The notes beneath the pieces were generated by a model that saw only the letters and a list, made by a program, of their open reading frames with translations, ran no database searches and had not been told where the DNA came from. Source: Panaeolus papilionaceus (Eukaryota > Basidiomycota > Agaricomycetes > Agaricales). Taken from it: a stretch of DNA of 64,000 nt. Location: the NCBI GenBank assembly GCA_015501605.1, contig JADNRZ010000012.1, forward strand, positions 1,612,001 through 1,676,000. The letters run 5' to 3'. Position numbers and translations under genes: made by a program. Shown in pieces: positions 12,026-23,247 of the stretch (the first letter of the stretch is position 1; each line of letters opens with the position of its first letter).

Positions 12026-13684
12026 TCAGGGATTTAGGACTACATATGAACAGATACGAGTGGATATGGGTGAAGCGAGGGAGACAACGAAGAGAAAGGA
12101 TGTTTTGCACGGGCAATGTGCTGTGGTCGTGGTGGTTGAAAGGAAAGAGATGGTGAACACAGCCACCATCTCGTGACTCAATTCGGTCATTTCTCATGCA
12201 GCACTTGGACAGCTTCGCTTCTTACAAGCTAACCTCACACAGAGACAGAATGTATTTATAACATGAATATATTGATAACATGGCTATTACCTTTTCTTTC
12301 AAGTAACACCCATGATCGTGGAGAAGATAAATGCAAGTGCTCGAAATAACGCACCAACATCGAGTTGCAAACGTCTCTAGAAAACGTTCCTCATCGTTTA
12401 CCACCCCAGCGGTGGTGCAATATCTATAGAATTTGAAACACCTGCGATATGTGCTGCAGAGAAATTAAGAGAGTACCAGACAAAAAGTGAGGAGCAAAAT
12501 GGAATGAATTTGTCGAGGATTCATAGCATACCCGATGAATGAACCGAAAACAACCAGAGATGTATAAGACAAGAACCCCACATATTAGCCTCTGCATAAG
12601 TGTTCCAATTCACCATTTCGTTTTACCGAGACGCTTGTAAAAAATCGTGATGGTGGTCTTTCAGGGGAACCGAAAACGACGACATAAGCCAGCTTTTGAG
12701 TACATTTTAATTTAAGAGGCAGAAAAATAGCCGGATCGAATGATTCATACCCGTCTCATACCCGTTTGGATATTCGTTAGTGTGCTCGTCGTGTTGAGCT
12801 GATCCCAAAAGGATGAAGTTGGTAAGATTCCGAGACCAAACATTCAGAGGATTGACCTCAATTTAGGGTCAAGTTGACAGAAAATTTCTTTGATTAAATC
12901 ACTCTGCCACTACATCAACCAACATAATGAGGCTGTTTGGAACCAAGTAACAGCAGAGCAAAACAACGCCACCAGGTCACGGCCCCCGAGAACGGGATGA
13001 ACCAGAGGTGATCGCGCAGCCTCTCGGTTATCCGGCCCTCCGCAACATCTAAGCGTATCTTTCATCCTCCCCGTAGTCTCGTCACCCAGAGCCTCGTTTA
13101 AAGGCTGGATGGGATGACATTGTTATCGCCTCTTTGTGCTCTCCTGTTCGTCAGTGAGTGAGTTCATATCTCATCTCCAATCGGCCTCGTATTGCTCGCC
13201 TATATTCTACTCCCCCTCACATCTTCCACTCTCTCCGCAATTCCTCTGATTGACCCCAAGAATTCGTCTGCGCGTCCCGTCATCTAGTCTTTACCCTTTT
13301 ACCCCTTCATCCAAACCCGCATCTCTCTATCTCTGAATCTCTCAGCTGTCATTGACATCTCCCAACGCGCTCATCGGGTCCTCAGGCCTCACTGTCCGAC
13401 TTTATAAGCTCAACGTCCTACATAGCCCTGTCAAATTGTCACCCTAATGCACACTTGCGATGATGTACAGACTGCATACCTGTCGTAGTTGCGCTTCTGA
13501 GCTTTAGGCTCGGGTGCAATGCAAAGGCTTGGCTATCGGCGTGAGTGATATAACTATGCAGAACCAACTTTTTCCTGATTACTCCACTTCGCAGGAAGTG
13601 AACCTTCATAAGGGCATTTTCGTCGTTTAAGCGTTTGAATTCAATTAGAAGATATGGATGTGGGATCCAGTAAGCGGGTGTTTC
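12026..13684. repeat. Unit-flanking repeat with uninterrupted transposon target
   Basis: No gene was found here. This stretch is homologous to 25,407-26,489 joined to 39,114-39,730, that is, to both sides of the 12.6-kb transposon. At about 13,104-13,130 the sequence runs straight through the point where the transposon sits in the other copy. The part from 13,150 to 13,450 is pyrimidine-rich (many CTC and TCT runs), with no open frame of note. Confidence 0.65.
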
Positions 13685-14128
13685 TTATAGATAATCGATA
13701 AAGAGGGGCAGAAGACGTAAAAGAAAGTAAAGGACAAAAAATGACATCTCAAGAGAAGAGAAGGGGAGGGCACGGGTCATTCCATTGACTTTATGAGTCA
13801 CTATTCCGAGATACAGATATTGAAGAGGGTTTGCAATAGTGGAAGGAAATGCCAGCGTTGGTAGACAAGGCAATAAACGTGGGGAAGACACAGCGGCAGC
13901 AGGCAATGTTAGATCCAAGGGGATTGTTCTCCGGAAATTGAGGCTGAAGGTAGTCAGCATGACGTTGTAACATTGCATCTGCGTGCGGAATTTGCTAACA
14001 CGTAATCGGGTTAATCGCATGGTGGAGAGATTTGTTGCCTCGGAGCCAGGCAAAGGGTCGCTATACAACTTGAAAAACATCGAACTACCTACTAAATATT
14101 CCTCGTAGTAATCATCAATGGAGCACAA
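13685..14128 (-). other. Unrecognised minus-strand open frame (147 codons)
   Basis: The frame begins MCSIDDYYEEYLVGSSMFFK and ends in a hydrophobic stretch. Its 3' half is shared with 39,765-39,900 in another frame context, where the frame is not kept. Composition and the lack of a second conserved copy argue for a chance frame, but the N-terminal 60 residues look protein-like. I do not assign a function. Confidence 0.2.
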
Positions 14129-14529
14129 AGCGAGAACCTCAGTCCACAGAGATGGGAAGATTCACGTCGGAGAATGAAAAGTAGGGATGAATGTGAGGAG
14201 GGAGGGCGTTGATGACGGATAGGCATAGGCCCAATACATCATTGACACCTAATGGGGGTGTCAGTAAACAATTGACGTCCCTCTAAACTCCTCACCAACT
14301 TGGCTTTAAGATGTATATATTCCTGCTTCATTTTTTATTCTGTGTTCTTTCAGTATTGTCTATATGTAAAGGTGCTTGCCTTCAAGTTATTCTACACATG
14401 TACTCGTTCACAGGTGATCAACCAAGTTGCATTCACGTTCCTCTTCTGGTGTTCCGGTGTCATTACAAACCTCGAACGCCGGCAGTGGAGAACCTCATGA
14501 AGATGTTTCAACAGAAGCTCTTTTCAACA
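14129..14529. other. Unique spacer
   Basis: No gene or repeat match to the rest of the window was recognised in this stretch. Short plus-strand frames at 14,300-14,535 are Cys/Leu-rich and probably fortuitous. Confidence 0.3.
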
Positions 14530-15270
14530 CCGTGAAGTGAGGAGATGAGTGATGTGTGTGTCAAGTATGGAAACTACTATGTGAGAGGAGGAGACATAAT
14601 GGATGCGAGGTGGGACAAGGAGCATTGAAGCGATAGAGCTGAGATAAGCCTGGACAGAAACCGTGAGGGCCACAAGTAAAAAGTTGTGAGGGACATCCAG
14701 GAGGAAGGATGAGACCTCCTGCCCAGCATTGCCAATTACACTAGGAATTGTTGATGGTAGAATTTGGGACGCCAAGTAAGTGCAGATGAGTGTGAGAGGG
14801 ATGAAATATACGACATTCAGATAAAATAACTATGACCATAAACACAGCAAATAAAATCCAAAAAATCGAGAATTTTCACAAATGGTGGTGATACCTTAGA
14901 AGAAGAAATGAGGACGCGTCTTCGAAGACGAAAGGAGACACCCACTATAAGTTACCTCTGGATAATCAACCACACAAGAATTGCTTCCTTCAGCATAATG
15001 CGTCCTATTTTCGGGATGCTGGACTCTCAAAATGAGTCGTAATTAGAGTGAGAGACGTGAATTCGGCGGCGGGATGCAGGAGGAGAGTCAAGTCGTTGAT
15101 CCATGAATCGAACAAGCTGGTCATGGTGGTGGTTGGGAAAGAACCGACATTTGACACAGCCACACCACCCATCCGGATCCTCCTTATGGCGACTGCATGT
15201 CAATCGACACGAGTGCATCCATTCTTTGCATTCAATTCAATGTATTACTAGGAAATTGACAGCGATGTGA
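14530..15270 (-). pseudogene. Gene X, subfamily B, truncated copy 2
   Basis: Only the N-terminal flank of subfamily B survives. The stretch near 14,580-14,780 resembles 5,880-6,010, and 15,100-15,190 carries the Cys/His-rich frame CGCVKCRFFPNHHHDQ seen at 7.15, 52.8 and 63.05 kb. The intervening exons are missing. This remnant abuts the conserved flank of the next AIG1-like gene. Confidence 0.4.
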
Positions 15271-15802
15271 ACCCATGACCTTCCTTTCAAGAAGCTGAAT
15301 ACACTCAGCATGACATTTTCACTCATCTGACTAACAATGTGTTGCAACGAAGTGCGTGATGTATATGCGCATCAAATGAGAGTGTCGAGATACACAACAA
15401 TTATCAATGGAGCCTCACTGTAAATAAATGCATAAAATTGAAAGTATATCAAGATTAGGAATGGCGAAAGGAATCACAGCAGACATGGAGTGAGGGATGT
15501 ACATACTGGAAAAGTGTGGAACGAAACTGAAACAAGCAATACAAAAGGGATGAAAATACATCGTGAATAAAGGAGTGTTCAAACTAGCGAGAAATTATAT
15601 GCACAACAAAGCATGGGAGGGAAACGATGGAAGAGTGAAACCAGCAAGAAGAATGGGAGAGAAGGGAAAATGTCTATAATTTGGTGAAGTATCCAACTGA
15701 ACTCCTGGTGTTCTCCCTGTGCTGACGAACGCTATTACCAAAATACAGGAAATAAGTTCAATTCAATTGCAGACAAAACCGGTGAACGACTCACCAAGGT
15801 AC
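15271..15802. other. Shared 3' flank of AIG1-like gene 2
   Basis: This is the same conserved flank as 7.33-7.84 kb (CCATGACCTTCCTTTCAAGA at about 15,275). It contains no gene. Confidence 0.55.
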
Positions 15803-17469
15803 TCATGCATCATGACGCTCACCAACAGCATCACCCCAACACTTCATCAACTGCATAATGCGAGCAAATCGCCCAGGAGCATGCTGTACTGGGGTAGTCT
15901 GTTGTGCCTCAGCTTGGACATCATCCTCAATGGATCGAGAGATGCTGGGAGCTGCCATCTCGTGACTTGGTGGGATATGTTGCTGCAAATCAGAAGGAGG
16001 AATGGATAAAGTGACAACTTCAGAGATTGGAGGTGCATCAGGGACAGCTTCAATCTGGGTGATGAGAGGAGGAAGTGAGAGACAGGTCGTTAACAATGAG
16101 AGTGTGATATTTACCTTGACTGCCGGTTGACCATGTACTGCCAGTTCAGGGTCCAGGGGTGGTAAGAAAACTTGATTTTCAGATTGCTGAACATGTGTTG
16201 TGTTGGTGGCTTGGGGAACATTACCACAAGGTTCAGAATCAGTGGGAGGGGTGGCAAGAGGAGTGAGAGGGACAGGAGGCAGGAGTCCTGAGTCATCAAG
16301 CTCCTTTTGGAATCGAGCAAGGTCTGCCTCAGCTTCTTGAAGCCTTGGGCGAAGAGTTGAGAGAAGTAGCTGGTCACCCTGTGCTTTGGCATGAGCAAGC
16401 TCATCATGGAGGGTGGGGATATGTGATTTGAGGTTCTGGATTCGATCTTGGAGGTCTGTAACAAGGTTGCCTTCGAATGGACTTCCTTGCATGATTTTTT
16501 GATGATGTTCAATGGAAAAAAGTTCCCCAACACCTGTGGCAAAGGCTTCATCCAGGATTGACAATGCTGATTCCTGTGTGTTGTGGAATTGCATCATTTG
16601 AGCACCTGCTTGAATGAAGTCCTGAATAGATAAGTGAGCTCCTAATTGAGAACAAATGAATGAGAAAGTGGTAACCTTCCATATCTTGTTCTGAAGCTGC
16701 TGATAATTGTCTTCTGCACGCTTTGATGCATTCTCACCCCCTATATTGTCCCACATTGTGGTTACTATTGATACATTCTTTGCTGTTTTGACACCAGTGA
16801 GGGCATTGAATGTCTTCAGCACCTGCCGCTGGGTGCCAGGCAGGCGAGTACTTGTAATTGGTGTCAAATAAAGTAAGTGATCAAATATCCTAATAAAGTA
16901 TGCATCTCATTAGCATTACAATGAAAATCAACAGAACCCATGCAACAGAACAGTGAGCAGAAGAAGCTGGACTCACATATCATCATTGTCTTTCATCCAT
17001 TTCTGTAACATGGAGACAATGGCCATCTCCGATATTTTCGTATCTGCGAAGCCAGGCGAGTCCACAAGATAAATTGGATAGCCATCTCTATTGACGACAT
17101 TGTTCAATTTATAGGTGGATACGCCCTGAGTGAATCCATCCAGACCATTACTGGATATCTTCAAGGAGCCCTCGAGGCCAAGGGCCTCGATAAACTAGAC
17201 ACGGAGAACGAAATTAGAGCGAGTTTAAATCCTGAGTATAATTTTCGGCATGCAATACTAAACTACAAATACGCACGGAACTTTTTCCTGCCCCTGTTGG
17301 GCCCATGATTCTGTGGTCATGACTGGATTAGAAATATGTGGTAACATCACCTATTCCCATGCACTCACAGCACCTTCCAGCAAGGGCGTTGTACCCTGTC
17401 TACTCGTTCAACAGAAACAGCCCCAGTGACTTCGATCTCCTTGAATTCCAGCTTCGAAGTAGTGGCCAT
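15803..17469 (-). CDS. AIG1-like P-loop GTPase, copy 2 (intact after splicing)
   Basis: The predicted exons are complement(15803..16621, 16676..16889, 16977..17194, 17277..17310, 17369..17469), giving 461 aa with no internal stop. G1 is IMGPTGAGKSS in a 34-nt exon, G3 is LVDSPGFADT and G4 is VTTMWD. A coiled-coil segment (LQDRIQNLKSHIPTLHDELA) and the tail GRFARIMQLMKCWGDAVGER follow. The fourth intron (54 nt, 16,622-16,675) is by chance open here (18 codons), so retention would also give a coding product; the other copies have stops there. Neighbours are gene X-A copy 3 upstream and the gene X-B remnant downstream. The function is a presumed GTP-binding switch; the pathway is unknown. Confidence 0.8.
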
Positions 17470-17820
17470 TGCAGTGCAGAATTTGGGAGCAAAAAAAGGA
17501 TATAGTAATGCTGGTCAAGCAGACGAAGTGCGCGAGATGATGGGAGGAAGAAACAAAAGATGGGCAGCTGCGCCTGTCTTCACAGAATCTAATTACCTCG
17601 TGCATTCCACCTGTTAATCAGTCATGGGACGAGTACGGTGTCAATGACAGAAATTGATCAGATTTGATCAAATCCGACATATTTCCTTCTCGTCTCTGTA
17701 GTTCTCATTGTCGACGTTCGGACTTCTTCACGTTCACGTTTTAAAGCGGAATGCATTGGATTCATCATACGACAGCATATATTATCCTTGCCTCGCGCTC
17801 GCTAATGTTACTGCTATGTA

Positions 17821-20040
17821 CTAAACACTACGGAACCCGTGTCCGTCGCTCCATTGTTCAAACTTCGTCATCCGTCTTGAAAGTCTCCTTCTACGTACCG
17901 CGTTGGAGCTAGGATGCGTAGATTCGTCGTTTTGGTGAGTGCCATCGGTTGAGAATGGGTGAGGGTACCAAAGAGTAACGTGTATAATGGCGGAGAGAAG
18001 CCTGAAAGAAATGAAAGCAATCATGAACATCGTCATCACCAAGGAAAACAACGCATAAGCGGGAAACCCACCGATGAACCAGATGGCGCCAATCCGCAAG
18101 GCAGAGATCGCGCTCTCAAGCGTTCCACAGGTGAGAGACAAGAGGATCCGAGTTTGCGAAGCTGATAGAGATAAGATTGCGTCAGTACGTGATAACAAGA
18201 CAGTGTGTAGGTATGCGTTTAGAAGACCTACCAAGCACGAGATCCGTTCGTCCATCGTACCCTTCATACCTTGCCTACATAGACATCGGATATGCGGAGT
18301 TCGCCCCTGCGTCGTATAGTCGTGAACGAACTGTGGGAGGGTTTAACCATGAAGTGAGAGGTAGAGCGACGGCATTAGAGGAGAGCAAGCATGGCGTGAT
18401 TGAATATGATGGATGTTAACGTGACTGACGGGGAAACTGTACGTAGCAGGAGGGGAGTACTGGAGGTACAGGTATAGGACGAATGAACAACACGCATCAT
18501 GGAACGGAGGAGAGTTTGAGAGCGCGTTTGAGCATGGAGTAGAGCGCGATGGGTAATTCAATATTGTGCGACGATGTGCGAGGAGAAGCCTGTGAAGGTT
18601 CAGCAATGGGTCAATCAGCACTCAATAAATAAGACTTGAGCTACTAACCGAATGAGCAGTCCCTCGTCGCATTCCTCAATATCGTCAATCCACCCTCCAA
18701 TCGCGCATATCCGGACGACGTCTCTCAATTGGCAGGACCTAGCGAAGCGCGTGGAGGTGCGCGTCCGATATCCTATGATCATGTCTAACCATGAGTATAT
18801 CTATTTTTTCGTCGATATATTGAGGCATACGTACCGGACTCCAGGACTTATTCCATCTATTGTCGTGAATGGCCTCATAGACGATTGAAAAGGTATGCGG
18901 GATCTTAATTGTCGGAAACGAACAGTTGCCCTGCACGAGCATAATTAGCGACTTGATCGGCGTGATGCGCATTGGAAGAGGACCTACCTTTACTTCCACC
19001 ATGGTCCCAGCTCTAAGAAAACACGACCAAGGGGGGATCAGGATCGCGGTCTGTCTGTATGCGTAGAGGAATGTATAAAAATCGAGTTGGTGGAAAAAAT
19101 TTGGGTGGTCAAAGTTTGTGAGCAATGTTTGGGGGGAAGGCGTCGTTGAGGGTGATGAGATGGGAAGGGAAGGGAAGGGAAGGGAAGGGAAGGGAAGGGA
19201 AGGGAATGAATTTATCTTCAGGAGATAAAGATGGAATAAGATCACATACCAGGACGAGGTCAAGAAGTCTAAGACGCGATTGAAGGACATATTAACGGTG
19301 GGATTCCTTGAGGGCGCACCTGATAGCTGATATGAGCGGATTGAAAGAGCGGTGGCGACATGGTAGGCACGATCACATACCGATACAAGCTAGCAATCGT
19401 AGCAAGATCACACGAGAAAACTGGATGGAAAAGCAAAGGAGTGGGGATGATAAGCTCTTGCACGACAGGAATACACCAGACTGATAGAACAAGTAACATG
19501 ACACGGAGATCCAAGTGGGTATGTTGATCGATATCAAAAGGATTCAGGAGAGAATGTCGGATCGCCGTATCAGGGAAAAGGTGAATTCATTTCAATGCTC
19601 GTGTCAGACACAACAGGCATACACGCGGCGTGTGTGAGAGCAAGAATAGATTTGGCGTGCACACGTCGGTGGGGACTGGATGATGGAGACGCCGCCAGAT
19701 AGGATTCAGGTAGGAAGTACCAAGACGTCTCCTACGTAGTATGAGATCAGCAACGCGAAACAAAAAGAGGAAATTGGGACTGACTGAGAGGATAAAGAGA
19801 CCACCCAAGAACACGAGGCAGACCCCGACGAGCACAATGAAATTCAGAGTCAATGGTTGGGCATTGAACGACATTGATTCAACAGAAGGAAAGATTCAGA
19901 ACTAGGTCTGGAGAGAGACGACTACATTATAGGTAAAACGAGGGCGACAACGAACAGAAAGGATGCTTGGACCTGCAACGTGTTGTGGTGGTGGTGGTTG
20001 AAAGGAAAGAAGCGGTGGAGACACAGCCACCACGTCAACA
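17821..20040 (-). pseudogene. Gene X, subfamily A, copy 3 (first exon deleted)
   Basis: This copy has the usual exon landmarks: the C-terminal FEQWSDGHGF (about 17,850), IRILLSLTCGTLESAIS-like (about 18,120), and an exon with FPTIKIPHTFSIVYEAIHDN (about 18,880). The intron following the VEVK exon carries good donor and acceptor sites. Compared with the copies ending at 12,025 and 25,406, the N-terminal exon with the GWDTG motif is missing between about 19,880 and 19,900. The same deletion is seen in copies 1 and 6, suggesting these three share a recent ancestor. Confidence 0.45.
19153..19206. repeat. GGGAA microsatellite
   Basis: There are about eight to nine tandem copies of a 5-bp GGGAA unit inside the intronic part of gene X-A copy 3. 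The other copies have only one to three units at this place (for example about 745 and 57,060), so the expansion is local. Confidence 0.9.
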
Positions 20041-20123
20041 ACCAAATCTCATCACCCTGTTTCCCAGCATTGTCCGACGATCCACGCAACCTGCTCTCAC
20101 CTCACAAAAATCACACTTCATCA

Positions 20124-22053
20124 TGTCCCCCGACCTATCTACCACCGCTAACAAATTGAAACTGCCAAACTCGTCAAGCATCCCAAAAATGTGTCGCAGT
20201 TTGGGAACATCAATGACATCACTGGATCAGGAAAGGACGGTGGCTTTGCCATTCCTCTTCCTTCTCTTTCTCCTCGACATTCATGCCCTGCTACCTTGCG
20301 ATGCCCCACCTCCTCTAGCTCTAGAGGTTGAGCTTGAACGTTTATAGATATATCAATTTCAGATGAATATACAGAGAAATATGAAACCAAGAACAGGAAA
20401 TAGGGGCACGAAATTGCTTTAACCATTGGGAACGGCCCCATGTTGGAGCTGGGGTTGGCAAGACGAGTTTTTGCGTCAAGGTGAGAGCATTAATGAATCT
20501 TGTGAATTCTGAATGTGAATATAACATTGAGGAAGCTTTGAACTTGGATTTATTATGACTCTGCTAAGCGAGCTCTGAAAATATCGTACCGTTTATCCTC
20601 CATCAATGACGTCCTGACCAACACAGTCGCTATAACTACTTACGACGACCCGATATCAAACAAATGACAAACGCTGGACTTAGTACATCACTGGACACTT
20701 TTCAACAGGTTGTAGACCTACAATCAACGTTGACTTTATAAACAAAACGATTCAAATTCCGGATGGAGGGATTCAGTATTACAGATATGGGTGATGATCG
20801 TGTACTTCAGGTCTTCTCGTGATGCCTCTGCGCTTTATGCCTCTCTCTCTTTTCATTGACTCTTTTCTGACAAACACGAACTTGCCTGGTCACCAAACCA
20901 CAGGATACCGCCACTCAGGAACGCTTCTCATTCTTATCCACTACGTTTTTGGGGGCACAGATGCTGTTATGATCATGTACAACGTCAACGACAGGTCCTC
21001 GCTCTACAAGCTCAGAAAATGGTGGTGCGATTTCTGCGCCAATGCTCCAGTAAGGGATGAGGATAGGGCGAAATTCTGTGAGCATGTGGTGGGGAACAAG
21101 GTGGATGTGGTGGAGGGAGGAGCGGAGGGCCAGGATGAGAATCCAGACCGAGTGAGCAGGGACGAATCGATGAGGTTTTTGAGCGAGTTGCTGCCGCTTG
21201 ATGATGAAGATGCGCAGTCGGTGGTGGGAGAGGAGGCTCAGGCGGAAGGAGAGAGTGAAGGGGACCGGTCGTCGTCTCAGCATACCCTCATGCTCAATCA
21301 AAAGTTCTACAGGGACGACGGAGATGACGCCAACGTCAAAAGCAGAAGTGCTAACGAAAAATAGGTTATTCACGTTTCCGAATGGACTTTTAACGAAGGT
21401 TGGGCTCATACATTCAACAACCACGTTTAACGTTAACTCTACATCCAATGCAACGATACCCACCACGACGATACGTGGTTCATCTCAGACTGACGTCCGA
21501 CCTTCTTCGCCCACCCAAAATCCAACGGCTTCATCATCCTCTCTCTCACCTTCACCCTCTCAACGCCTCCTGAAAGGTCTCACAGCATGCTCTGTCCATA
21601 TCGAATCACGCACTTTGTCTAGAGTGCGATCTCACCCTCATTCCCTCGCACACCCTCAGTCATTTTATACGGGAACCCTTAATAGTGCACATTCAGGGTC
21701 GATGTCAGGCTTTAGCACGTATCATACCCCTGATGCGAGTGTGGGGTCGTTCAGCTCTGAGGCAGGGTTGGGGCTGATGAGGTGGAGTGAAGTTGGTGGT
21801 GATGCGGGCTCGTCGAGGTATAGTGATGTGGGGACGCTGACGATTGAGGGCGGAGAGCGGGAGTGATATGATGCGCACACGGATATTTCTGATTCTGGTT
21901 CCCGGTCGTTGTCTGTGGATGGGTTGGGGTTTGGGAGTAGGAGCGCCAGTAGGAGTTCGCTTGGAGTGCGAGGAATGGCAGGTTCAAGATCATTTTGAGA
22001 CGGGTGTCGAGCGTGGGGTTGAGGAATGGGAATGGGATTGAAGAGGGAAATTG
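20124..22053 (+). pseudogene. Rab-like small GTPase, copy 2 (3' end replaced)
   Basis: This copy alone keeps the P-loop: VGAGVGKTSFCVK at 20,442-20,480, followed by a GTGAGA donor. Switch I reads RPTINVDFINKTIQIPDGG (about 20,715). G3 reads DTATQERFSFLS and is then frameshifted (about 20,945). G4 is intact as HVVGNKVDVVEGG (about 21,090), in a frame running 20,819-21,364. An acidic stretch (LLPLDDEDAQ) and a Ser/Pro-rich segment (21,198-21,866) follow. The G5/SAK exon present in copies 1 and 4 is absent, because the sequence switches at about 22,053 to a tyrosine-recombinase fragment. The frameshift and the lost 3' end make it a pseudogene, but it is the best guide to the ancestral G1 and G4 exons. 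Confidence 0.65.
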
Positions 22054-22461
22054 AACCACTTGGCTGTCAACTCCACTCTTCCATCTGGCGCACCCCTGTT
22101 CTCCTACATATCTTCGTCCTCAAGGGATTTTACATACCTCACCAAATCAAGCATGGTCTCCTTCACCAAGAAAATATGGGACAAGGACCCCTCCCTTGCC
22201 CATGTCTCAGGCCACAGCTATCGGATCGGTGGCGCTGTCACTTTACTCCTCGCAGGTGTCAAACCTGAGGTGGTGGCTGCCACAGGTGGATGGACATCCC
22301 TGGCGTTCCTGCTGTATTGGAGGAAGGTCGATACTATCATTCCACTGCACACCTCAAAGGCATACGATAGCAGCTCGTTAGCCACCACCCGCAATTCTAT
22401 TGATGACTTTCGCCATCGTCAGGGCATCTCCGAAGACATGCTCTCAGACTCTTGCCAGTGA
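22054..22461 (+). pseudogene. Tyrosine recombinase C-terminal fragment
   Basis: The frame contains SGHSYRIGGAVTLLLAGV, then ATGGWTSLAFLLYWR, and stops at 22,461. This matches the C-terminal half of tyrosine recombinases: the H-x-x-R box, the later Trp/His position, and a candidate nucleophile Tyr in LLYWR. The N-terminal part with the first catalytic Arg is absent, so the fragment cannot be active alone. Such proteins occur in Crypton-like elements and in basidiomycete genes annotated as DNA breaking-rejoining enzymes. There is no start codon of its own that would give a full domain. Confidence 0.7.
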
Positions 22462-22988
22462 TCTCGCATTTCATTCCCATCTCGCCGCCTTTTTCCCAGT
22501 TCTGTTACTCCTCGTTCCTGCCTTTCCTTACCATCATCATGTTGCTTCAGAACACTTTCGGACCTTTGCATATAGTTCCTTTCTTTCGTTGCTCATCCTT
22601 ACAAGTCCCCGTACAACATGCAGCCTGTATTTGATAGGATAGAGTTTAAATTCATCTCTTGTCTCGAAATTTTGATGTATTGGGTTTCAAGATCGTTTGC
22701 TCCTCTGGGGAGTCTTGAGTCCCATCATTCTTCAGGCCCTCAATCCGTGGTGAGTTTCTCTCCTTTTGGGACTGGATTTCGGTCACACTTGGGACCGCTC
22801 CCCTATCGTTCCAAGCGCTCAGGTTCATGGCGCTGGATTCTCCGTGTCGAGCTCATTCGATTTGAGTCTCGACAGCTCGTTATGTCTTCAACACATGCTC
22901 TCCACGTGTTGAGAGAATCCAACCCTCATGTGATGGGCAGTTTACATCCACTGGATCCTTCGAATTTCGACTCGTTTTACAATGCAGC
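22054..22988 (+). mobile_element. Inserted segment replacing Rab-like 3' end and following genes
   Basis: The left junction lies after GAGGGAAATTG, which matches 59,920-59,930 in Rab-like copy 4. The right junction lies just before AAACAAGCGATGGGCGGCTG, which normally lies 5' of the AIG1-like gene (compare 9,594). The Rab-like 3' exon, gene X-B and an AIG1-like gene expected between these points are all absent. The insert begins with a tyrosine-recombinase fragment; from 22,462 to 22,988 I see no recognisable gene. Confidence 0.6.
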
Positions 22989-23247
22989 GAAAGAAACAAG
23001 CGATGGGCGGCTGCGCCTGTCTTCGCAGAATCTGATTACCTCGTGCATTCCACCTGTTAATCAGCCATGAGACGAGCACGGTGTCGATGCCAGAAATAGA
23101 TCAGATTTGATCAAATCCGACGTATTTCCTTCTCGTTTCTGTAGTCGACGTTCGGACTTCTTCACGTTCGCGTTTCAAAGCGGAATGGATTGGGTTCATC
23201 ATATAGCATTGTATCTAATTATTGCCTCGCGCCCGTTAATATTACTG

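Noticed and set aside
19269..19514. Hydrophobic minus-strand frames (for example DLRVMLLVLSVWCIPVVQEL) repeated in each gene X copy, looking like membrane proteins
   Set aside because: They overlap predicted introns, vary by indels between copies, and the hydrophobicity is explained by pyrimidine-rich intron sequence. I do not call transmembrane proteins from them.
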